Origin: PALSA-129 sp963842505
Lineage (GTDB): Bacteria > Acidobacteriota > Terriglobia > Bryobacterales > Bryobacteraceae
Direction of reading: 5' to 3'
Assembly (NCBI GenBank): GCA_963842505.1
Contig: CAWJGZ010000004.1
Span: forward strand, 124,001-188,000
Length of the DNA stretch: 64,000 nucleotides
In this document: piece after piece, positions 32,839 to 39,569 of the stretch
Numbering within the stretch: position 1 is the stretch's first letter
Layout of the letters: each line of letters opens with the position of its first letter
The notes under the pieces: model-generated
Seen by the model: only the letters and a program-made list of their open reading frames with translations
Told to the model about the DNA's origin: nothing
Database searches by the model: none
Translations under genes and position numbers: made by a program

Positions 32839-35316
32839 TTGACTCGCAAAATCATTATCCCGTTCAGCCTGGCGTTGTTTTTCGCGCAGGCCCAGACTCC
32901 CAAATTCTCGCTCACGATCGACAGCATCATGCGTGGTCCGGGGCTGGTGGGCTACGAGCCCGCGGCCCCGCGATGGTCGCACGATAGCGCGCACGTCTAC
33001 TTCCAGTGGAAACAGTACACCGACAAAGAGGCCGCGCCCATGGACACCTACACTGCCGATCGCGACGGGTCCGGCCTGCGCAAGCTCTCCGATGAGGAGA
33101 TCAAGCAGTTGCCACCGGTTGGCGGCGATACCACGCGGGACAAGCGGCTCACGGTTTATGCTTCGAACGGCGATCTCTACCTGTACGACAACACCACCGG
33201 AGGGATTCAGCAGCTTACGAAAACCACCGAGAACGAGGCGAATCCGCGCTTCCTGCGCGACGGCAAACGCATCGCGTTCACGCGCGGCGGCAATCTGTAC
33301 GTGATGTCGCTCGATTCCGGAATGCTGGTGCAGATGACCGACATCCGCGCCGCCGCAGCCACCACTCAGGCCGCTCCCACGGGCGGAGGCGGCGGCCGCG
33401 GGCAAGGTGGCGGCTTGGGCCAGGGCGGACGCGGACAGGGCGGGCGCGGCGCCGCGCCTCCTACCGGCGCGGCCGGGGGTAGTGGCGAGCAGGCTACCAG
33501 CGCCAGCCAGGAGTATCTCAAGAACGAGCAGAAGGAGCTGCTGGAGACCGTCCGCGATCGCGTGGCCGCCCGCGAGGAAGCCGATGCGCGCCGCAAGAAG
33601 GACGAGCCGGCGCGCAAACCCTTCACCCCCACCGGGCGCCAGACCGTCGGGCAACTGCAGCTTTCTCCCGATGAAAAAACCGTCTTCGCCACTGTCTTGG
33701 AGCCGGGCAGTCCGCGCAACACCATCGTTCCGAACTACATCACGGAAAGCGGCTACACCGAAGACATCAACGGCCGCTCCAATGTGGGCGACGGCCAGGG
33801 CGCCTCGCGGCTCGCCATGATTGACGTGGCTAGCGGCGAGGTCAAATGGGTGGATCACGGCCAGCGCCGCACGCCGCCGGCTGCCGCCGCTACGCCGCAA
33901 CCCGCGCGCGAAGGCGGCCCGCCGGCGCGCACGCCCGCCCCGCAGGATCGCGACGTGCAGCTCAGTATGCCGCTTTGGTCGGACGACGGAACCAAGGCAG
34001 TGATTTCGGCGCGCGCCGCCGACAACAAGGACCGCTGGCTGCTGGCGCTCGATCCCGCGACCGGCAAGACCCGCGTGCTGGCCCACGACCACGACGACGC
34101 CTGGCTGGGCGGGCCCGCCGCCAACACCTTCGGCTGGATGAAGAACGACCGCGAAGTCTTTTTCCAGTCCGAGCGCTCCGGCTATGCGCATCTGTACGCC
34201 GTGGCTTTCGACGGCGGCGAGCCGCGCGCGCTCACTTCCGGACAATGGGAGGTCATTAACGCGCGGCAATCGCGCGATAAATCGCTCTTCTATCTCACGG
34301 CCACCAAGGATGGCCCGTTCGATCAATTTCTATACCAGATGAGCGGCGATGGCGGGCCGCTGACGCGCATCACGCAGGAGCCCGGGAAACACGTGACCAC
34401 GCTTTCGCCCGACGAGCACTGGATCGCCGACATCTATTCCTATACCAACAAGCCGCCCGAGCTCTACATCCGCGAAAACGATCCCAAAGGCGCCGCCAAG
34501 AGAGTTACTACGTCGCCCTCGCCGGAATTCGCGCAGTATCCCTGGCTGGACGTGCCCATCGTCATGGTGCCCGCGCGCGACGGCGTCAAAGTGCCGGCCC
34601 GCCTGTTCCAATCCGCCAGTTTCAAGAAGGGCGGACCCGGCGTGATCTTCGTCCACGGCGCCGGCTATCTGCAAAACGTCGACCACAAGTGGTCCACCAG
34701 CTATTACCACGAGTACCTGTTCGATCACATCCTGATGGAGCGTGGATTCACCGTGATCGACGTGGACTACCGGGGATCCGCGGGCTATGGCCGCGACTGG
34801 CGCACCGCCGTCTACGAGCACATGGGCGGCAAGGACCTGGACGATATCGTGGACGCCGCCAAGTACCTGGCCGCCCAAGAGGGGGTCGATCCGAAAAAGA
34901 TCGGCCTGTGGGGCGGCAGCTACGGCGGCTTTATCACTCTGATGGCGATGTTCACGCAGCCTGATGTCTTCGCCGCGGGCGCGGCTCTGCGGCCGGTCTC
35001 CGATTGGGCGCTCTACAATCACGGTTACACTTCGGAGATTCTCAATCTTCCGCAAACCGACCCCGAAGCCTACCGCAAGTCCTCGCCGATTTTCTTCGCG
35101 CAAGGATTGAAAGGCTCGCTGCTGATTTGCCACGGCATGGTGGACACCAACGTCGAGTTCGAGGATACCGTGCGGCTGGTGCAGAAACTCATCGAACTGC
35201 GCAAGGAGAACTGGAACCTGGCCGTCTATCCCGTGGAAGACCACGGTTTCCGCCAGCCCTCCAGTTGGGCCGACGAATACAAGAGAATCCTGGCGCTGTT
35301 CGAAAAAATGAAGTAA
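32839..35316 (+). CDS. S9-family prolyl oligopeptidase-like serine peptidase, exported, 825 aa
   Basis: The C-terminal alpha/beta-hydrolase domain has the S9 triad: Ser694 in GLWGGSYGGF, Asp769 in HGMVDTNVEF and His802 in VEDHGF. The N-terminal beta-propeller (WD40-like beta-propeller repeats, about 40-560) resembles DPP IV and acylaminoacyl peptidases. An inserted Gly/Gln/Arg-rich tract (about 180-215, GGRGQGG-type) is unusual. A signal peptide starts at the TTG (TRKIIIPFSLALFFAQAQ). The earlier part of the open frame has no support. The enzyme should release dipeptides or cleave short peptides in the periplasm. Confidence 0.92.
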   Translation: MTRKIIIPFSLALFFAQAQTPKFSLTIDSIMRGPGLVGYEPAAPRWSHDSAHVYFQWKQYTDKEAAPMDTYTADRDGSGLRKLSDEEIKQLPPVGGDTTRDKRLTVYASNGDLYLYDNTTGGIQQLTKTTENEANPRFLRDGKRIAFTRGGNLYVMSLDSGMLVQMTDIRAAAATTQAAPTGGGGGRGQGGGLGQGGRGQGGRGAAPPTGAAGGSGEQATSASQEYLKNEQKELLETVRDRVAAREEADARRKKDEPARKPFTPTGRQTVGQLQLSPDEKTVFATVLEPGSPRNTIVPNYITESGYTEDINGRSNVGDGQGASRLAMIDVASGEVKWVDHGQRRTPPAAAATPQPAREGGPPARTPAPQDRDVQLSMPLWSDDGTKAVISARAADNKDRWLLALDPATGKTRVLAHDHDDAWLGGPAANTFGWMKNDREVFFQSERSGYAHLYAVAFDGGEPRALTSGQWEVINARQSRDKSLFYLTATKDGPFDQFLYQMSGDGGPLTRITQEPGKHVTTLSPDEHWIADIYSYTNKPPELYIRENDPKGAAKRVTTSPSPEFAQYPWLDVPIVMVPARDGVKVPARLFQSASFKKGGPGVIFVHGAGYLQNVDHKWSTSYYHEYLFDHILMERGFTVIDVDYRGSAGYGRDWRTAVYEHMGGKDLDDIVDAAKYLAAQEGVDPKKIGLWGGSYGGFITLMAMFTQPDVFAAGAALRPVSDWALYNHGYTSEILNLPQTDPEAYRKSSPIFFAQGLKGSLLICHGMVDTNVEFEDTVRLVQKLIELRKENWNLAVYPVEDHGFRQPSSWADEYKRILALFEKMK

Positions 35317-35340
35317 GCGGCTACGGCCAAGCGCGCTAAA

Positions 35341-35374
35341 GACACCGGCGGCAAAGACCGCCGGCGCTACCAGT
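35341..35374. repeat. Third copy of the ACCGGCGGCAAAGACCGCCGG element
   Basis: This 34-bp stretch is identical to 26771-26804, and the flank CAAGCGCGC is shared too. Its inner stem (CCGGCGG/CCGCCGG) and position between the convergent S9 and hemY genes suggest a terminator role. Confidence 0.75.
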
Positions 35375-35400
35375 GTTCTAGACAGGGCGGGAGGCCTGGC

Positions 35401-36777
35401 CTACTGGAGAATCCTTTGCGCGGCCAGCTTGCCCATGCGGATGCAATCGGGCATGCCGATACCGCTATACGCGTTGCCGGCCAGGTGCAGGCCGGGGATG
35501 GCGGCGATGCGCGCTTCCAGCTCCTCGATGCGCTGCGCGTGGCCCACGGAATACTGCGCCATGGCTCGCGGCCAGCGGGCGATGCGCGTGAATCGCGGCC
35601 GCGCGGCGATGCCGGCAATCTCCTGCAACTCCGCGGTGGCCGCTGCGATAATCGCTTCGTCCGATTCCTCCAGCACACCGGCGTCTTCCATGCCTCCCAG
35701 GAAGCAGCGCGCCACAATCTTGCCTTCGGGCACGCGATACGGAAACTTGGTGCCCACCCACGTGCAGGCCAACATCCGGCGCCGCTCTTTCCTGGGCACC
35801 AGGATGCCGAAGCCGACCGGCGGTTTAATAAAATCGGCCGCGTCAAACCCTAGCGACACGGTCATGGACGAACTGTAGGGCACCGTGCCGAGCAGCTCCG
35901 CCGCCCGGGGATCCACCGCGCTTAACAGCGCCGAGCCGCTGTGCGCTTCACAGGCCACCACCAGGTGGCCGGCTTCCAGCCAGTCGCCGTCCATCCTGAC
36001 GCGGAATCCGCCGGCGGCGCGCTCCACCGTTTCGGCGCGCCCGCGCCGCACCTCGGCTTTGCCTTGAATGGCCTCCGCCGCGGCATCCACCATCTGCCCC
36101 AGCCCGCCTTTCAGGGTCTGGAACAGGGGCTGAGGCGCGGTCTTGGCGCGGTGCTGCGCGGCCCTGGCGCGTTCCGCCAGCACGCCGCGCGTCAGGCTGC
36201 CATAGCGATTGGCCAGCTCGACGAAGCGCGGCAGCACGCTCCTGACGCTCAGTTCGCCGGGGTTGCCGCCGTAAATGCCGGAAAGCAGCGGCTCGGCGAG
36301 ATAATCTACGGCTTCGCGGCCGTAATGCTCTTCCACAAACTCGGCCACCGATTCGTCGCCGGGTCTTAGTTGGGGCGCGCGGAACCATTCCAGGCCCATC
36401 CGCAGCTTGGTGCCCCAACTCACCAGGCGGGTGGTAAGCAGCGGCAGAATCCTGGTGGGCACCACCATCATGAGGCCGTCGGGAAGCGGGACCAGACGCC
36501 CGTTCTTGCGCACGAAGGTCACGCGCAGATGATCGTTCGACCCGATCACCTGGCTCGAAAGCCCCAGGTCGGCGATCAATTGGAGCGCCGCCGGCTTGAT
36601 GGCAAGGAAGCTGTCGGGGCCGGCTTCGAGTGTGCAGCCCTCGACGTGCTCGGTCTGGATGACGCCGCCCAGCCGGGGACGCGATTCCAGGATGGTCGAT
36701 GCCGCACCGCCCTTGGCGAGATAGTATGCCGCCGAGAGGCCCGAAATGCCTCCACCGATGATGACTATGCGAGGCAT
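35401..36777 (-). CDS. hemY: Protoporphyrinogen/coproporphyrinogen III oxidase, HemY/CgoX type, 458 aa
   Basis: This is an oxygen-dependent FAD enzyme of late haem synthesis. The N-terminal FAD-binding motif is IVIIGGGISGLSAAYYLAK. GPDSFLAIKP and the C-terminal LHLAGNAYSGIGMPDCIRMGKLAAQRIL are typical of the family. Whether it oxidises protoporphyrinogen IX or coproporphyrinogen III cannot be told by eye. It overlaps hemH by 13 nt, and the order hemE-hemH-hemY matches that of Firmicutes. Confidence 0.93.
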   Translation of the reverse strand: MPRIVIIGGGISGLSAAYYLAKGGAASTILESRPRLGGVIQTEHVEGCTLEAGPDSFLAIKPAALQLIADLGLSSQVIGSNDHLRVTFVRKNGRLVPLPDGLMMVVPTRILPLLTTRLVSWGTKLRMGLEWFRAPQLRPGDESVAEFVEEHYGREAVDYLAEPLLSGIYGGNPGELSVRSVLPRFVELANRYGSLTRGVLAERARAAQHRAKTAPQPLFQTLKGGLGQMVDAAAEAIQGKAEVRRGRAETVERAAGGFRVRMDGDWLEAGHLVVACEAHSGSALLSAVDPRAAELLGTVPYSSSMTVSLGFDAADFIKPPVGFGILVPRKERRRMLACTWVGTKFPYRVPEGKIVARCFLGGMEDAGVLEESDEAIIAAATAELQEIAGIAARPRFTRIARWPRAMAQYSVGHAQRIEELEARIAAIPGLHLAGNAYSGIGMPDCIRMGKLAAQRILQ

Positions 36778-37646
36778 CGCTTCGCCACCTCGGCCAGCGC
36801 CGCGGTGAAGGTAGCGGATCCGTTGAGCGATTCCGGCCGCTCAAGTGCGATGCCGCGTTCCCGCGCATAGCCGCGGAACAGGATGTCGATGTCGAACAGC
36901 ACTTCGATGTGGTCGCAGACGAAGCCGATCGGGTCCACCACCACTTCGCGGATACCCGCGGCGGCGTAGCGATCCAGGCGGGATTCCACGGTCGGGCCCA
37001 GCCACTGGTCGTTGGTCATGCCCTGGCTTTGATACGCGAAATCCCAATCCGCCAGGCCCAACCGCGCGGCCACCGCCGCGGCAGTGGCGCGCGTTTCGCG
37101 GCAGTAAGGGTCGCCCGATGCCAGCGCCTTCTCAGGCAGGCTGTGCGCCGTGAACAGGATTTTCCTTCCCGCCGCCAGCGGCCGCAACCGCTCCGCGAAG
37201 GCTTCCACCAGCAGCGGTTCGTCGTGAAAACTTTTTGCCCAGACGATTTCCGCCGTCATGCCCAACTTCTGTTTGGCTTCTTCGGTCCGCTTGATGTAGA
37301 GCCCCACGCTGAGCTCGGAAAACTGGGGCGCCAGACAGACCGCCGCGATCCGCTGGACGTTGGCGTCACGGATTCTCTCCATGGTTTCGGCAATCAGCGG
37401 ATACCAGTTGCGCATGCCGAAGAAAACGGGTATGCCGAGCAGCTTTTCCAGAGCCGCGGCCTGAGCCTCCGTCCAGGCCCGCAACGGGGAAGAGCCGCCG
37501 ATGGCCGCCAACCGCCGCCGCACTTCCTCCACCACTTCAGGAGGGGTTGGACCGGGGCGCCCGCCGCGCACGAACTTCAGGTACTCTTCGACATCTTCTA
37601 CCCGCTCCGGAGCGCCATGAGCGAGCAGCAGAACCGCCTGCTTCAC
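36765..37646 (-). CDS. hemH: Ferrochelatase, 293 aa
   Basis: This enzyme inserts Fe2+ into the tetrapyrrole. The opening AVLLLAHGAPERVEDVEEYLKFVRGGRPGPTPPEVVEEV, the RYAAAGIREVVVDPIGFVCDHIEVLFDID block and FTAHSLPEKALASGDPYC with the metal-site His and neighbouring acidic residues are present. It is somewhat short for the family (293 aa). The ATG overlaps the hemE stop (ATGA). The substrate, protoporphyrin or coproporphyrin, is unresolved. Confidence 0.93.
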   Translation of the reverse strand: MKQAVLLLAHGAPERVEDVEEYLKFVRGGRPGPTPPEVVEEVRRRLAAIGGSSPLRAWTEAQAAALEKLLGIPVFFGMRNWYPLIAETMERIRDANVQRIAAVCLAPQFSELSVGLYIKRTEEAKQKLGMTAEIVWAKSFHDEPLLVEAFAERLRPLAAGRKILFTAHSLPEKALASGDPYCRETRATAAAVAARLGLADWDFAYQSQGMTNDQWLGPTVESRLDRYAAAGIREVVVDPIGFVCDHIEVLFDIDILFRGYARERGIALERPESLNGSATFTAALAEVAKRCLA

Positions 37647-38680
37647 GGCTTGAATTCCCGCACCATCTCCACTACGGCCTTCACGCTTTCCACGGGAGTC
37701 TCCGGCAGAATGCCGTGCCCCAGGTTGAAAATGTGGCCGGGCCGCGTGCCCGTGCGCTTCAGCAGCTCATGCACCTTGGTGCGCAGCTCGTTGAGCGGCG
37801 CGAACAGCGCCACCGGGTCCAGGTTCCCCTGGATGGCCGAACGGTAACTGATATCCATCCAGGCTTGGTCGATGTTGATGCGCCAGTCCACGCCCATCAC
37901 ATCGCCGCCCGCGGCGTGCAGTTCCTTGAAAAATCCCGAGGCGCCCGTGCCGAAATGAATCACCGGCACGCCGGTCGAGCGGATGCGCTCGATCAGGGCC
38001 CGTGAATACGGCGCCGCGTACCGCACGTAATCGTCCGAACCAAGGGTGCCCACCCAGGTATCGAACACCTGGATGGCCCGGGCGCCGGCCGTCACCTGGA
38101 GGTGTGCAAAGGGCGCCAGCACGTCCACGATCTTCCCCATCAGCCGCCGCCACAGGGTTTCGTCGCTATACATCAGCTTCTTGGTGCGGATGAAATTGCG
38201 CGAGGCGCCGCCTTCGATCATGTAACTCGCCATGGTAAAGGGCGCGCCCACAAATCCGATCACCGGGACGCGGCCCGCCAGCGAGCGCACAACGCTTTGG
38301 ATGGCCTCTCCCACGTAGCCCAAGTCGTCGGTATAGGTGGTTGCAAGCGAATCCACGTCGTCGGTGGTGCGCACCGGGTTGGAAATCACCGGCCCTTCGC
38401 CGCGCTCGTACTTCAGCTTCAGGCCCATGGGCTCGACAGGCAGCAGCAAGTCCGCGAAAATGATGGCCGCGTCCACGTCCAGCATCTCCACGGGCTGCAA
38501 GGTCACAGTCGCCGCCAGGTCCGGTCGCTTACAAATCTCCAGGACTCCCAGCTTGTCGCGGATCTGGCGGTACTGCTTCAGATAGCGGCCTGCCTGCCGC
38601 ATAAACCACACCGGCCGCACGTCCGTGGGCCGTCGCCGGCAGGCATCCAAAAATCGGCTTGTCATTGGAGCTGCGCGCAT
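37643..38680 (-). CDS. hemE: Uroporphyrinogen decarboxylase, 345 aa
   Basis: HemE converts uroporphyrinogen III to coproporphyrinogen III. The signature PVWFMRQAGRYLKQYR supplies the substrate-binding Arg residues. AAIIFADLLLPVEPMG, GFVGAPFTMASYMIEGG, IQVFDTWVGTLGSDDY and LGHGILPETPVESVKAVVEMV are typical blocks. Two ATGs (38680, 38665) are possible starts, and neither has a strong Shine-Dalgarno sequence. It is the first gene of the haem run. The 168-bp gap to rbfA upstream may hold its promoter. Confidence 0.95.
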   Translation of the reverse strand: MRAAPMTSRFLDACRRRPTDVRPVWFMRQAGRYLKQYRQIRDKLGVLEICKRPDLAATVTLQPVEMLDVDAAIIFADLLLPVEPMGLKLKYERGEGPVISNPVRTTDDVDSLATTYTDDLGYVGEAIQSVVRSLAGRVPVIGFVGAPFTMASYMIEGGASRNFIRTKKLMYSDETLWRRLMGKIVDVLAPFAHLQVTAGARAIQVFDTWVGTLGSDDYVRYAAPYSRALIERIRSTGVPVIHFGTGASGFFKELHAAGGDVMGVDWRINIDQAWMDISYRSAIQGNLDPVALFAPLNELRTKVHELLKRTGTRPGHIFNLGHGILPETPVESVKAVVEMVREFKP

Positions 38681-38848
38681 GGCTGATCCATCCTGTCTTT
38701 CGTCAGAAACCCCATCTCAAGTTCGCCGGATTCGGCTCTGTAGGCCGTCTGGCCCCGGCTGCCGCCGATCCGCCGGACACATTCCGGCCAAGTTGCGGCC
38801 GGAGCTGCCAACAGAAACAAAACTAGCACAAATTGTTTCGTTTTTGGG

Positions 38849-39211
38849 CTAATTTTCGACCCGCGCGCGAGATTTTTTCGCCCGCTTGATCAAAAAGTCG
38901 ATCCGGCTCTCGACGTCCGGGGCCTTATCCTGTTCAAAATGCAGTTCCGGGACCCGCCGCAGGCTCAACCGGCCGGCCAGTTCGTGCCGTAAATAGCCTT
39001 GCGCATGGTCCAGCGCGGTCATCGATTCGTGCTGCTCCCGTTCGGTGCCCCGCGCCGCCACGCGGATATTGGCGTACCGGCCGTCCGTGCTGACATGGAC
39101 AGCCGTTACTTCCACCGCCAGCAGCCGGGGGTCATCCGTCTCAAACCCGATGATTTCGGATAACTCTTCCCGGACCGCCTCGGATACCCGTAATGCGCGC
39201 CTCTCATCCAT
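38849..39211 (-). CDS. rbfA: Ribosome-binding factor A, 120 aa
   Basis: RbfA is a KH-like 30S maturation factor that acts on 16S rRNA helix 1 and is needed for cold growth. The sequence RALRVSEAVREELSEIIGFETDDPRLLAVEVTAVHVSTDGRYANIRVAAR fits the family, and the C-terminus is RVPELHFEQDKAPDVESRIDFLIKRA. The ATG at 39211 begins DERRALR. It is the last gene of the rimP-nusA-infB-ylxP-rbfA series. Confidence 0.94.
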   Translation of the reverse strand: MDERRALRVSEAVREELSEIIGFETDDPRLLAVEVTAVHVSTDGRYANIRVAARGTEREQHESMTALDHAQGYLRHELAGRLSLRRVPELHFEQDKAPDVESRIDFLIKRAKKSRARVEN

Positions 39212-39277
39212 ATCAAAACTAAAGCCCTTGGCAAGCCAAAGGCGTTGCAAAAAAAGCCAAATCGGTAACAGCCGCCT

Positions 39278-39565
39278 TCACGCCAGCCATTCCACGGTGG
39301 CTCCGGCGAGTTCCGCGCCCAACAAGGCGGCGGCTTCTTCTTCCACGCCGCGGAGCACCTTTTCCGCATGGACGCGGTCCCCCGAGACCGTCACCGCCGC
39401 TACCGCCGACCGTTGCCACAACTCCTGGTATTCGATCTCCGCCACGGCCACGTTGAATTTGTGGCGCAGCCGGTCCTTCAAGCTCTCCACCACGTGCCGC
39501 TTTTCCTTGAGCGAATGCGCGCTCTCGAGCCGCAGTTCCAGGGTCACGACGCCGATGGCAGCCAT
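39278..39565 (-). CDS. ylxP: DUF503 protein (YlxP-like), 95 aa
   Basis: This small ferredoxin-like-fold protein is recognisable by the family start IGVVTLELRLESAHSLKEKRHVVESLKDRLRHKFNVAVAEIEYQELWQRSAVAAVTV. In many bacteria it lies between infB and rbfA, exactly as here, and is thought to assist ribosome maturation. It begins 4 nt after the infB stop. Confidence 0.93.
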   Translation of the reverse strand: MAAIGVVTLELRLESAHSLKEKRHVVESLKDRLRHKFNVAVAEIEYQELWQRSAVAAVTVSGDRVHAEKVLRGVEEEAAALLGAELAGATVEWLA

Positions 39566-39569
39566 GTCT

